NCBI RefSeq assembly: GCF_009862785.1
Contig: NZ_WWHU01000001.1
Location: forward strand, 1-64,000
DNA from: Gordonia sp. SID5947
GTDB lineage: Bacteria; Actinomycetota; Actinomycetes; Mycobacteriales; Mycobacteriaceae
Reading direction: 5' to 3'
DNA length: 64,000 bases
Shown: piece by piece, positions 28,588 to 37,615 of the stretch
Layout: the number at the start of each line of letters is the position of its first letter
How positions within the stretch are numbered: position 1 is the stretch's first letter
Position numbers and translations under genes: made by a program
Notes under the pieces: generated by a model
The model's database searches: none
What the model was told of the DNA's origin: nothing
Seen by the model: the letters and a program-made list of their open reading frames with translations, nothing else

Positions 28588-29738
28588 CCCGGGTGCTGGT
28601 GACCGGCGCCGCCGGGTTCATCGGGTCACGGATCGTCGACGTGTTGCGAGCGGCCGATCACGACGTGGTTGGTGTGGACGCACTCATCCCGGCCGCGCAC
28701 CCGGTGGATGCGAGGGTTCCGGATGGTGTGCATCGGGTCGACGTCGCCGACCACGACGCGATGCTCGACCTGCTCGACGGCATCGACGTGGTCTGTCATC
28801 AGGCGGCGATGGTCGGCGCAGGCGTGGACGCATCCGATGCACCCCGGTACGCGCGGGAGAACGACTGGGCCACCGCGCAATTGCTCGCCGCGATGTTCGA
28901 GGCCGGGTGCAGGCGACTCGTGTTGGCCTCATCGATGGTCGTCTACGGAGCGGGACGTTTCGTCGACTCCGACGGCGTTCTGGTCGGCCGGGTGGGCGAT
29001 CGGCGACCCGAGGATATGCGGGCGGGACAGTTCGAGCACCTCCGCGACGGACAGCCGCTGCGCTGGGCCCTGACCGACGAGGACACGCCGTTCGCGCCGA
29101 GTACGTCCTACGCGGCCAGCAAATGTGCGCAGGAGCATTATGCGAACGCGTGGTCGGAGCAGACCGGGGGATCGGTGGTCGCGCTGCGCTACCACAACGT
29201 ATACGGCCCATGGATGCCTCGTGACACACCGTATGCGGGGGTGGCGTCGCTGTTCCGGTCGCGGTTGGCCGCGGGTCTCGCGCCATTGGTATTCGAGGAC
29301 GGAGACCAGATGCGCGACTTCGTGCACGTCGACGATGTCGCGGAGGCCAATCGCTGTGCGATCGAGACAACCGACTCGGCCGGTTTCCAGGCTCTCAACG
29401 TGTGCTCGGGTACCCCGATCTCGATCGGTACGGTCGCGCGCCTGTTGTCCGAGGCGGCAGATGGTCCGGCACCGGAGGTCACCGGTGGATTCCGGCTCGG
29501 CGACGTCCGGCATGTGGTTGCCGATCCGCGACGTGCTCACGAACACATCGGGTTTCGGGCGGCCATCGCGCCCGAGGTCGGCATCCCGCGCTTCGCCTCC
29601 GAACCGTTGCGGAACTCGTCCGGCCGGTCGGGGAGTCAGGCGCCCGCCGCCATCAGCGGCAAGGTCACCTCGAACCGGCTGCCGGAATCGAGATTGGACG
29701 CCACGATCGACCCCGAATGGGCGTCGACCAGTCCCTGA
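28584..29738 (+). CDS. NAD-dependent sugar epimerase/dehydratase (GalE3-like)
   Basis: 384 aa short-chain dehydrogenase of the extended type. Rossmann motif TGAAGFIGS at residues 7-15, active-site serine in LASSMVVYG, and YAASK with the catalytic Tyr/Lys. Position directly after mtnP matches M. tuberculosis galE3 (Rv0536). Substrate not known. The last about 35 codons overlap the 3' end of the convergent sensor kinase by 103 bp and look unlike the family, so a frameshift near 29610 is possible. Confidence 0.82.
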   Translation: MTRVLVTGAAGFIGSRIVDVLRAADHDVVGVDALIPAAHPVDARVPDGVHRVDVADHDAMLDLLDGIDVVCHQAAMVGAGVDASDAPRYARENDWATAQLLAAMFEAGCRRLVLASSMVVYGAGRFVDSDGVLVGRVGDRRPEDMRAGQFEHLRDGQPLRWALTDEDTPFAPSTSYAASKCAQEHYANAWSEQTGGSVVALRYHNVYGPWMPRDTPYAGVASLFRSRLAAGLAPLVFEDGDQMRDFVHVDDVAEANRCAIETTDSAGFQALNVCSGTPISIGTVARLLSEAADGPAPEVTGGFRLGDVRHVVADPRRAHEHIGFRAAIAPEVGIPRFASEPLRNSSGRSGSQAPAAISGKVTSNRLPESRLDATIDPEWASTSP

Positions 29739-30667
29739 GCGATCGCCAGCCCCAGCCCCGCGCCGGCGGGCACACCTTCGATCGCCGACGGAGTGCGCGA
29801 CGGACTTCCCCGATACGAGGTCTCGAAGATCCGTTGCAAGTCGTTCTCCGGGATACCGACGCCCGAGTCGTCCACCCGGATCCACGCATCTCCCTGCGAA
29901 CTGCCGAGCGCGATGTCGATCTCACCGCCCGCCGGGGTGTGGGCCACCGCGTTCACGATGAGGTTGGTGAGGATGCGGGACAGGGCCGAAGCGCTGCCGT
30001 TGACCGTCACCGCGACGTCGGGGCAGCTGACGCGTACGGTGACGTCCGCGCGCTGGGCGAGAGTGCTTGTCGCGCCGGTCACCTCGTCGACCACCTCACG
30101 TAGGTCGATGGCCTCCATGTCCAATGTCAACGCGCCGGCGTTGATACGCGCCATCTCGAACAGGTCGTCGACCATGCGTGCCAGCCGAACAGTGTGCCGA
30201 TCGATCTGCGTGGCGAAGGACGCCACCTCGCCGGGGTCGGTGACCACGCGGTCGCTCAATGCCTCGGCGAGCGCCTTGATGTCGGCCAGTGGCGTGCGGA
30301 GATCATGGCTGACCCATGCGATCAGTTCGCGCCGGGAACGTTCGGCGGCACGCTCCTGCTCGCGCATGTGGCGTTCCCACACGGTGCGTTTGGCCTGAAA
30401 ACGTCCCAGCCACAGCGCTGCCGGGAGCGTCACCAGCGCCACCGCGGCCAGTACGGCGGCCGTCCGCCAGATGTCGCCGGTGAACATCATGCCGCTCACA
30501 CCGAAGACGCCGACGAATGTCGCCACCATCGGGATGAGCACCATCAGCACCATGCTGATCAGCAAGGACGCGCGCCGCATGGCCACCAGCACCAGCGCGC
30601 CGGCCAACACCACGGGTGCCGTCCATGCCAACGCCAGCAACAGGATTCGTACGATCTCCGAGTTCAT
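29636..30667 (-). CDS. Two-component sensor histidine kinase
   Basis: 343 aa. Two or three N-terminal transmembrane helices (to about residue 88) with almost no extracytoplasmic loop, then an H-box SHDLRTPLADIK (phospho-acceptor His near 120), N-box NLIVNAVAHTP, G1 DDSGVGIP and G2 GAGLGLAIAQG. The small sensor region suggests that it senses the membrane or a partner membrane protein. Lies 10 bp downstream of its response regulator. Confidence 0.92.
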   Translation of the reverse strand: MNSEIVRILLLALAWTAPVVLAGALVLVAMRRASLLISMVLMVLIPMVATFVGVFGVSGMMFTGDIWRTAAVLAAVALVTLPAALWLGRFQAKRTVWERHMREQERAAERSRRELIAWVSHDLRTPLADIKALAEALSDRVVTDPGEVASFATQIDRHTVRLARMVDDLFEMARINAGALTLDMEAIDLREVVDEVTGATSTLAQRADVTVRVSCPDVAVTVNGSASALSRILTNLIVNAVAHTPAGGEIDIALGSSQGDAWIRVDDSGVGIPENDLQRIFETSYRGSPSRTPSAIEGVPAGAGLGLAIAQGLVDAHSGSIVASNLDSGSRFEVTLPLMAAGA

Positions 30668-30677
30668 CGGGCGACAC

Positions 30678-31379
30678 TCATGTCCGTGCCTCTTGCAGAC
30701 CGCCGGCGGGTCGACACGACCAGCGGTATCCGCGGCCCCACACCGTCTCGATGCCGGAGGCGTCGCCGAGTTTGGCGCGTAGGCGTTTGACGTGCACCGT
30801 CACGGTCGAGAGGTCCCCGAACCGCCAGCCCCACACCCGTTCCAGCAACTCGTCACGCGAGAAGACGGTGTCGGGGTGGCCGAGGAAGAAGGTGAGCAGG
30901 TCGAACTCGCGCTTGGTGGTGGACACCGGACGGCCTGCGACCAGAACCTCCCTCGACGCGAGATCCGCAACCACCTCGCCGTCGCTCAGCCGGCCGGCCG
31001 GTGGTTCTGCCGAGACCGAGGCGCGGCGCAGCACCGACTGGACGCGCAGGCTCAGCTCACGAGGACTGAACGGTTTCGCGACATAGTCGTCGGCCCCGGA
31101 TTCGAGGCCCAGCACGCGGTCCTCGGCCTCCCCGAGCGCCGTCAGCATGATGATGGGCAGGTTCGGGTGGCTGCCGGAACGGATGCGGCGGCAGACGTCG
31201 ATCCCGTCGACGTCAGGCATCATCACATCCAGGATCGCCAGGTCGATCTGATTCCGTTCGAGTTCGTCGAGGGCCTGACTGCCCGACCCCACCACCATGA
31301 CATTCATACCGTCGCGTTCGAGATAGCGGCGGACGACGTCGGCGACCACCGGGTCGTCATCGGCGACGAGAATGTGCAT
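30678..31379 (-). CDS. OmpR-family response regulator
   Basis: 233 aa. Receiver domain with acidic pocket DDD (8-10), phospho-acceptor Asp in AILDVMMPD, MLTAL switch threonine and the KPF lysine. A winged-helix DNA-binding domain ends in VWGRGYRW. Regulates unknown targets. Its gene sits between the upstream membrane-protein gene (20 bp gap) and the kinase (10 bp gap), suggesting one transcript. Confidence 0.93.
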   Translation of the reverse strand: MHILVADDDPVVADVVRRYLERDGMNVMVVGSGSQALDELERNQIDLAILDVMMPDVDGIDVCRRIRSGSHPNLPIIMLTALGEAEDRVLGLESGADDYVAKPFSPRELSLRVQSVLRRASVSAEPPAGRLSDGEVVADLASREVLVAGRPVSTTKREFDLLTFFLGHPDTVFSRDELLERVWGWRFGDLSTVTVHVKRLRAKLGDASGIETVWGRGYRWSCRPAGGLQEART

Positions 31380-31399
31380 GAGGTCACCCCACACCCCTC

Positions 31400-32770
31400 T
31401 CACCAGTACGTCAACACAAGATGATTGACCGCAAGCGCAAGGACCACCTGAGCCGCAAGCCACATCCGCTGCCGACCGATGGGTAGCAGAGCCGTACTCA
31501 CCATCGTCCACAGGCTGAACGCCAGCCAGATCCGCTCGGTCTCGGCCTTGCTCAGCGCGCTCAGGTCGGCCGCGACGATGGCCAGCAGGCCGGCGAGGGC
31601 AAGCAGCACGCCGGGATGACGCCACATCCGTGCGCCGAAGATGCGGCCGAGTCCGGCGGGCACGGCCGGCCCGACGGCGAACAGTGTTGCCGCGACGTTC
31701 GCCCACCCCCAATACGCGAACGGTCGGATGGACGCGATGCCCTGGTAGTAGCGGTCGACCACCATGTGGTAGCCGTCGAACCACCAGAAACCGAAGGCCC
31801 GGAACACCCCGGCGACGGCCAGTGCAGCAGGCACGGCGACGAGCAGCGGCCGCCCGGTGCGGGCCGCGATGAGCACCGCGAGGACGACGAAGCCGATGAG
31901 CACCAGCCCGTAGTTGAGGAAGATCGAGAAGCCGAGGAAGGCTCCTCCGAGGAGCCCGAATGCTGCGCCGACGACACCGCGCCGGTGGGTGGCCATCGCG
32001 ACGAAGGCGACACCCCAGGCGGCCACCGCCATGAAGTAGCCGTCGGCGGACACCCCCACCCAGACAAGGCCGGGAAAGAGCACCAGGAACGGCGCACAGC
32101 GGCGTGCCCAGTCCTCGGCACCGAGACTCCGGAGTGTCATCATCACCGCGACCAGGGCGCTGCACCCGGTCAGCACGCACCACAACCCCGCCCAGCCTCC
32201 GCCACCGAGGCCGAGGCGGTCGAGCCACACGAACGTGATGAGCGCGCCGGGTGGATGTCCCGACACATGGGTGGTCCACGAGTCCGGCTGGTGGTCGAGG
32301 ATACGGCGCGAGAACGTCGCCAGCATGCCCGGGATGCTGTGGACCCCGGGAACTTCCGCCAGATACTCGTCGGGGCGGACGAGGCGTCCGGCGATGCCGC
32401 GCTGCCATCCGTCGATCAACGCCAGGCTGAGCGTCCAGGCCACCGCGGTCGCCCACACGGTGATCGTGAGCGCCGTCCAGCGCAGACGGGATGCCCAACC
32501 GGGGAACAGCATCACCGCGGCGGCGCCGATCACAACGGCGGGGATCGATCCAGGGCCGAGGTGCGGATGCCATCGGCCGAACAGTGGTGCTGCTCCGGCG
32601 AAGATCCTGCCCTGCAGATCGTCTCCCATGACGATCGGTACGACGATCGCCGCGACCACCACGGCAACCGCCGCGGAGACCCACACCACGTCGCCGCGCG
32701 CCGGCCTGCGGCGGGCCGCGGGTTCCTCGGTGGGCAGATGGGTGGCGGGGGATGCCGTCGGTGACCTCAC
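31400..32770 (-). CDS. Polytopic membrane protein, GT-C-like (Rv0537c-like)
   Basis: About 456 aa with roughly ten to twelve transmembrane helices. A conserved loop contains HVSGHPPGALI and there is an acidic motif after the first helices. This topology fits polyprenol-phosphate-sugar dependent (GT-C) glycosyltransferases, but no diagnostic residue pair can be assigned. Start chosen at GTG 32770; ATG 32827 would leave almost no room for the divergent promoter. First gene of a probable operon with the two-component system, divergent from the GT2 operon. Confidence 0.72.
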   Translation of the reverse strand: MRSPTASPATHLPTEEPAARRRPARGDVVWVSAAVAVVVAAIVVPIVMGDDLQGRIFAGAAPLFGRWHPHLGPGSIPAVVIGAAAVMLFPGWASRLRWTALTITVWATAVAWTLSLALIDGWQRGIAGRLVRPDEYLAEVPGVHSIPGMLATFSRRILDHQPDSWTTHVSGHPPGALITFVWLDRLGLGGGGWAGLWCVLTGCSALVAVMMTLRSLGAEDWARRCAPFLVLFPGLVWVGVSADGYFMAVAAWGVAFVAMATHRRGVVGAAFGLLGGAFLGFSIFLNYGLVLIGFVVLAVLIAARTGRPLLVAVPAALAVAGVFRAFGFWWFDGYHMVVDRYYQGIASIRPFAYWGWANVAATLFAVGPAVPAGLGRIFGARMWRHPGVLLALAGLLAIVAADLSALSKAETERIWLAFSLWTMVSTALLPIGRQRMWLAAQVVLALAVNHLVLTYW

Positions 32771-32885
32771 ATGCTCACCGTAAGAGCCGGGTGGGCCCGG
32801 ACGACAGTGCTGCGGCAGCGACGTCATACTTCCGTCACCGCCCGAACCCTGTTCACGGTGGGTCGCCGCTCATAGCGTGAAACCC

Positions 32886-33542
32886 ATGAACGAGGTCGAC
32901 GTATCCGTCATCATTCCCTGTCGAGATGAGCGAGGGGCAATCGCCTCTGTCCTGCAAGGTGTTCCGGACGGCTACGAGGTGATCGTGGTGGACAACGGGT
33001 CCACCGACGGTACCGCGGACGTCGCGGCTGCACACGGTGCTCGGGTGATCACCGAGCAGCGGCCCGGATACGGATCGGCCGTCCACGCCGGGGTGCTGGC
33101 GGCACGACGCCCGATCATCTGCACGATCGACGGAGACGGGTCGATGTCGCCGAACGAACTGCCTGCGCTGGTCGAGCGATTGTGTGCGGGAATCGATCTC
33201 GCCGTCGGACGACGAAGGCCCACGAGGCCCGAGGCATGGCCTGTCCATGCGCGGGCCGGCTCGGTGGCCACCGCATGGTGGCTTCGCCGACGGTACGGAC
33301 TGGCGGTCAACGACATCGGCCCCATGCGGGCAATCGAGCGGGACCGCCTGCTGGCCCTCGGTATCGAGGACCGCCGGTCCGGGTACCCGGTCGAACTGCT
33401 GGTCCGCGCGGCACGATCGGGTATGCGGGTGAGTGAGTGCCCGGTCACCTACACGCCGCGGACGGCCGGCCGGTCGAAAGTGTCCGGCTCCCTTGCCGGG
33501 TCGGTGCGGGCTGGCCGAGACTTCTTGGCGGCCTTGTCATGA
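32886..33542 (+). CDS. GT2 family glycosyltransferase (dolichyl-phosphate sugar synthase-like)
   Basis: 218 aa GT-A glycosyltransferase: SVIIPCRDE, VVDNGSTDGT and TIDGDGS (the metal-binding DXD-type acidic motif) in order, plus VNDIGPMRA. Similar to M. tuberculosis Rv0539, annotated as a polyprenyl-phosphate sugar synthase. No membrane segment. First gene of a five-gene operon in which each start overlaps the previous stop. GTG 32877 is an alternative start. Confidence 0.86.
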   Translation: MNEVDVSVIIPCRDERGAIASVLQGVPDGYEVIVVDNGSTDGTADVAAAHGARVITEQRPGYGSAVHAGVLAARRPIICTIDGDGSMSPNELPALVERLCAGIDLAVGRRRPTRPEAWPVHARAGSVATAWWLRRRYGLAVNDIGPMRAIERDRLLALGIEDRRSGYPVELLVRAARSGMRVSECPVTYTPRTAGRSKVSGSLAGSVRAGRDFLAALS

Positions 33543-34231
33543 GAACCCCGGAAGCGCAGGGCGCCGACACGGTGCTCATCGTGGCGAAGGCGCCGGTCCC
33601 CGGTGTGGCCAAGACACGACTCATCCCGAGATTCGGGCCGCGAGCGGCGGCCGAACTCGCCGCGGCCGCACTCGCCGACACCATCCGAACCGCCTGCGCG
33701 ACAGGCTTGGAGGTCGTCGTCGCTATGACCGGTGACCCGGCTCAAGGTGTGCGATGGGCCGAGATCACGGAGCTCCTCCGGTCGTGCACCGTCATCGCTC
33801 AGCGTGGTGACACCTTCGGTGAGCGGCTACGCAACGCCCACATCGATGTGGTGGATTCCGGTGCCGGACGGGTGCTGCAGATCGGGATGGACACTCCGCA
33901 GGTGAGCCCGCCGGATCTGTTGTCGGGTGTCGAGCTGTTACGACCGGATACGGCCGTTCTCGGGCCCGCCGCCGACGGTGGCTGGTGGGCGCTGGGACTT
34001 GTCGGGGCTCGCGGGGCCGATGTGCTGCCCACTATCCCGATGTCGACCCCGTTCACCTGGGCGAGTACCGACCGCGGGTTGCGCAGCGAGGGGATGACGG
34101 TGCAACCGTTGCGCATGCACTCCGACGTCGATCGGCCCGACGACGTCGCGTCGGTGGCCGGGCTGTGTCCACCGCAGAGTGCGTTTGCGACCGCGGTACG
34201 CGCGCTCGATTCCTACGGCGTGAGCGCCTGA
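33539..34231 (+). CDS. DUF2064/TIGR04282-type nucleotidyl- or glycosyl-transferase
   Basis: 230 aa GT-A-like protein with IVAKAPVPGVAKTRL at the N-terminus, the family hallmark, GDTFGERL, IGMDTPQVSP and GPAADGGWWALGL. Homologues occur beside GT2 enzymes in many bacteria, and M. tuberculosis Rv0540 is the equivalent. No substrate is established. Overlaps the GT2 gene by ATGA. Confidence 0.86.
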   Translation: MRTPEAQGADTVLIVAKAPVPGVAKTRLIPRFGPRAAAELAAAALADTIRTACATGLEVVVAMTGDPAQGVRWAEITELLRSCTVIAQRGDTFGERLRNAHIDVVDSGAGRVLQIGMDTPQVSPPDLLSGVELLRPDTAVLGPAADGGWWALGLVGARGADVLPTIPMSTPFTWASTDRGLRSEGMTVQPLRMHSDVDRPDDVASVAGLCPPQSAFATAVRALDSYGVSA

Positions 34232-34917
34232 TGACCGCCGACCCCGATCAGAATCCGATCGATCCGCCTTCCGGGCCGGCGGACGTGTCGCCGACCCACG
34301 ACCTACTCCTGCGCGACGACGAGTGTTTCCTCCGGCACGTCGACGGATCGGTGCAGCGGTTACCGGTGGCGCGGTGGCGCGGGGAGTCGAGAGATCCCGC
34401 GGATCGGATCTTCGACGAGGAACTGGTTTCCCGGTGTGCGGGCGCCACCATCGATCTCGGCTGCGGTCCGGGCCGCTTCGTGGCGGCACTGACCGCGCGG
34501 GACCGGGTGGCGCTCGGCGTGGACCATAGTCGTGCCGCCGTGGCCGAGACGCGTCGTCGTGGTGCGGTCGCACTCTGCCGCAACATCTTCGACAGACTGC
34601 CCGGCGAAGGGAGATGGCAGAACGTGCTGGTGATGGACGGCAACATCGGGATCGGGGGTGATCCGACCCGTGTGCTCCGGCGAGCCGCTGACCTGATCGA
34701 GGCGGCCGGGGTGGTTCACGTGGAACTCGATCCCGACGTCGAGCACGTCGACCATCAGACCGTCCGGCTCGAGTCCGGAAGTGCGGTCGGCCCGTGGTTT
34801 CGGTGGGCGCGGCTGGGTGTTCTCGGGCTCGAGGACGCGGCCCGGGAGAGTGCGCTGGCGGTCCGATCGATTCGCCGGATATCTGAACGTGAAGTGGCGG
34901 AACTGGTCTCACGGTGA
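34231..34917 (+). CDS. Class I SAM-dependent methyltransferase
   Basis: 228 aa. The SAM-binding motif I is IDLGCGPGRFVAAL, followed by acidic motif II GVDHS and VLVMDGNIGIGGDP. Not assignable to a substrate class. The start ATG shares its A with the previous stop (TGATG), so translation is likely coupled to the DUF2064 gene. Confidence 0.85.
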   Translation: MTADPDQNPIDPPSGPADVSPTHDLLLRDDECFLRHVDGSVQRLPVARWRGESRDPADRIFDEELVSRCAGATIDLGCGPGRFVAALTARDRVALGVDHSRAAVAETRRRGAVALCRNIFDRLPGEGRWQNVLVMDGNIGIGGDPTRVLRRAADLIEAAGVVHVELDPDVEHVDHQTVRLESGSAVGPWFRWARLGVLGLEDAARESALAVRSIRRISEREVAELVSR

Positions 34918-36041
34918 TCCACGTGGTCGAGGCGGACGAAGCGGAGCACGAGCGGCGTGGTCGTGCGACACGCGTCGGACTGGCGCTCGCCACCTGTTTC
35001 GCGGTCTGTTTCATCACCGGTCTGGTGAGTCACTGGATTCAGCATCCGCCGGGCTGGTTCGCCTGGCCCTCGACACCGGTGTGGCTCTACCGCACCACAC
35101 AAGGAATCCACGTGCTGTCGGGCATCGCAGCGATCCCCTTGCTGCTGATCAAGCTCGCGGTGGTCTACCGCAAACTCTTCGAGCGACCCCTGATCGGATC
35201 GCCGGTGCGTCTCGTCGAGCGGTTGTCGATCGCGGTTCTGGTGTCCGCGAGCATCTTCCAGCTCCTGACCGGTCTGCTCAACATCGCCCAGTGGTATCCG
35301 TGGCGCTTCTTCTTCACCAGCACCCATCATGCGATGGCCTATATCGTCGTCGGCGCTCTGCTCGTGCACATCGCGGCGAAACTCCCGATGATCCGTGACG
35401 CTCTGAGCGAAGGGGAGCGGCCGGCCGAGGAGGCCGATCGACCCGGTCTCGGCGGCATCGATCGGCGGACCCTCCTGATGGCCGGAGGTGGTGCGGTGGT
35501 GGTCGCCGTCGCGGCATTCGCCGGGCAGACCGTACCGGCGCTTCGGCGTGTCGCCGTGTTCGCGCCACGCAGCGGCGCAGGCCCGCAAGGGCTGCCGGTC
35601 AATCGCACCGCCGAGCAGGCGCAGGTGACCGCGGACGCGACATCGGACTCCTACCGTCTGGTCGTGTCCGGCCCGGATGGGGACGCCTCGTGGGATCTGG
35701 CGGGGTTGTGCGCCCTGCCGCAGCACACCGAGTCGTTGCCGATCACGTGCGTCGAAGGGTGGAGTGCGGACGCGGTGTGGACCGGGGTACGACTGCGCGA
35801 CCTGGTACGGACGGTCGGTGGGTCCATCGAGACCCCCGTACGGGTGATGTCCATGGAACAGGGGCCGTACGCGGTCAGCACTGTGCCGTCGGCGCACGTC
35901 GCCGATCCGCGCACCTTGCTCGCCCTGCGCTTGCACGGCGCGGACCTCGACATCGACCACGGCTTCCCGTGCCGGCTCATCGCCCCGGACCTTCCCGGGG
36001 TGATGCAGACGAAGTGGGTGGCCAGGATCGAGGTGTCGTGA
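34914..36041 (+). CDS. Membrane-anchored molybdopterin oxidoreductase (sulfite oxidase fold)
   Basis: 375 aa. The N-terminal about 160 residues hold four transmembrane helices with histidines that could ligate haem b (GIHVLSG, HHAMAYIVV). After a short linker and a further hydrophobic stretch (RRTLLMAGGGAVVVAVAAF), residues about 230-375 form a sulfite-oxidase molybdopterin domain, with the Mo-coordinating cysteine at 279 (ITCVEGWS). This suggests an oxidoreductase coupled through the membrane to the quinone or haem pool. Substrate unknown. GTG start overlapping the methyltransferase stop (GTGA). Confidence 0.85.
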   Translation: MIHVVEADEAEHERRGRATRVGLALATCFAVCFITGLVSHWIQHPPGWFAWPSTPVWLYRTTQGIHVLSGIAAIPLLLIKLAVVYRKLFERPLIGSPVRLVERLSIAVLVSASIFQLLTGLLNIAQWYPWRFFFTSTHHAMAYIVVGALLVHIAAKLPMIRDALSEGERPAEEADRPGLGGIDRRTLLMAGGGAVVVAVAAFAGQTVPALRRVAVFAPRSGAGPQGLPVNRTAEQAQVTADATSDSYRLVVSGPDGDASWDLAGLCALPQHTESLPITCVEGWSADAVWTGVRLRDLVRTVGGSIETPVRVMSMEQGPYAVSTVPSAHVADPRTLLALRLHGADLDIDHGFPCRLIAPDLPGVMQTKWVARIEVS

Positions 36042-36460
36042 CGATGGTGAGGATCATCCGGGCCACTCTGGCGCTGACCGGGTGCGTGCTGGTCATCCGC
36101 GGTCTGATGCTGATCTGGTCGTTCTCCTCGAGCGATCAGGTCTCCATCGTGCTGTGGCTGGCGGCCGGGCTGTTGATCCATGACCTGGTCTTCGCGCCGC
36201 TGTGCCTGCTCGTCGCGGCGATCACGCGGCGCGCCCTCCCGCCTGGGTGGTGCACACCTGTGCTGCTCGCGCTCGCGTACACGAACCTGCTGGTCCTGCT
36301 CGCATTGCCGGTGCTCGCACCGCGCCCGGCGGGGGAACGGCCGGACAACGCGACCATCCTCGACCGGCCGTTCGGCTGGGGGCTGACCATCGCGATCCTG
36401 CTGGTCTGGGCGGTGGTCGGTGTTGTGCTGCTGGTCAGGGCGCGCACGCGGCGACCGTAG
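36038..36460 (+). CDS. Small membrane protein, last gene of the operon
   Basis: About 140 aa with four predicted transmembrane helices and no recognised motif. Starts with GTG in a GTGA overlap with the oxidoreductase gene (ATG 36044 also possible). The tight coupling suggests a subunit or partner of the oxidoreductase membrane part; that is inference. Confidence 0.75.
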   Translation: MTMVRIIRATLALTGCVLVIRGLMLIWSFSSSDQVSIVLWLAAGLLIHDLVFAPLCLLVAAITRRALPPGWCTPVLLALAYTNLLVLLALPVLAPRPAGERPDNATILDRPFGWGLTIAILLVWAVVGVVLLVRARTRRP

Positions 36461-36523
36461 GAATCGGCGCGGGGACGCTGCGCAGATCGACGGGATTCGT
36501 CTGACCGCGCGTGCGGTGAGACC

Positions 36524-37144
36524 ATGGGTGCCGTGGAGATCACCACCGAGGAACAACTGCGCGGGATAGTCGGCCATCCGCACGAAACCGTCGTGACGAA
36601 GGTCCGGCGGTCGCTGCAGCAGGTCCACGTCGACTGGCTCGCAGCGACCCCGATCATCTTCCTCGCGACGTCGGATGCCACCGGCGGTCTCGACGTGTCG
36701 CCGAAAGGCGATCCGCCCGGCAAGGTCGTGCACGTCATAGACGAGACACGGATCGCGATCCCGGAACGTCCCGGCAACCGGCGCGTCGACGGCTATGTCA
36801 ACATCTTGCAGAATCCGCACATCGGCACGATTGCGGTGATCCCGGGTCGCGGAGACACGCTGCGGATCAACGGTTCGGCCCGGATTGTCGACGACGGCGA
36901 CTATTTCGATCGGCTCGCGGTCAAGGGTCGGCGCCCCATCCTGGCCGTCGAGGTGGATGTGGAGGAAGTGTTCTTTCATTGTTCCAAGGCCTTCTTGCGC
37001 TCTGATCTCTGGCGCCCGGACACCTGGCAACCGAATGCGCTGCCCAGCATGGCGAAGATCACCAAGACGCTGATGCCCGAACTCGACGAGGCCGAGCTCG
37101 AGGAAGGGTTCGCGGAGACCAATTTCCGCAAGTGGCTGTACTGA
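36524..37144 (+). CDS. Pyridoxamine 5'-phosphate oxidase-family flavin protein
   Basis: 206 aa split-barrel FMN-binding protein of the PPOX type (TIGR04025-like): PIIFLATSD, DVSPKGDPPG and AIPERPGNRRVD are characteristic. Probably reduces or oxidises a small molecule with FMN or F420; the true substrate is unknown. Monocistronic by spacing. Confidence 0.83.
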   Translation: MGAVEITTEEQLRGIVGHPHETVVTKVRRSLQQVHVDWLAATPIIFLATSDATGGLDVSPKGDPPGKVVHVIDETRIAIPERPGNRRVDGYVNILQNPHIGTIAVIPGRGDTLRINGSARIVDDGDYFDRLAVKGRRPILAVEVDVEEVFFHCSKAFLRSDLWRPDTWQPNALPSMAKITKTLMPELDEAELEEGFAETNFRKWLY

Positions 37145-37199
37145 CCGGCCGGCGACGATCGGGCGCACGCCGGCCGGCGGCGAGGGCTACCGTTGGGCC

Positions 37200-37448
37200 A
37201 TGGCCACCGACAAGACGATCCATGCACACATCACCGATCTGATCGCCGAAGAACGCGAGCTGCGTGACAAGCTCGGGCGGGGCGAGATCTCCCGAGAAGA
37301 GGAGAACAGCAGGCTGCGCGACGTCGAGGTGTCACTCGACCAGTGCTGGGACCTGTTGCGTCAGCGGCAGGCCAAACGTGACGCCGGCGCTGATCCCGAC
37401 GATGCGTCGGTACGCCCTGCCGACACAGTCGAGAAGTATCTGGACTGA
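37200..37448 (+). CDS. DUF2630 small protein
   Basis: 82 aa, highly charged and predicted helical/coiled coil (HITDLIAEERELRDKL ... RLRDVEVSLDQCWDLLRQRQ). The family is common and uncharacterised in actinobacteria. Confidence 0.85.
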   Translation: MATDKTIHAHITDLIAEERELRDKLGRGEISREEENSRLRDVEVSLDQCWDLLRQRQAKRDAGADPDDASVRPADTVEKYLD

Positions 37449-37615
37449 CGAGCTGTAGGACCAGATTCTCACCCCGCCGACCGGAACCCGCGGTGCCGAT
37501 GAGCGCCGGGGCGGGGCGCCGGGAAACCGATGTCGGGGGCCCGACCGCATGGCTACGCTCGTAGCGATGAACAGCACCGTCGATCAGACGCGGTGAGCGA
37601 GGAGGAGGGACGGCG

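Noticed and set aside
30678..32684. A 668-aa minus-strand ORF ending in a response regulator
   Set aside because: Its upstream part is an out-of-frame shadow of the polytopic membrane protein; the regulator starts at ATG 31379.
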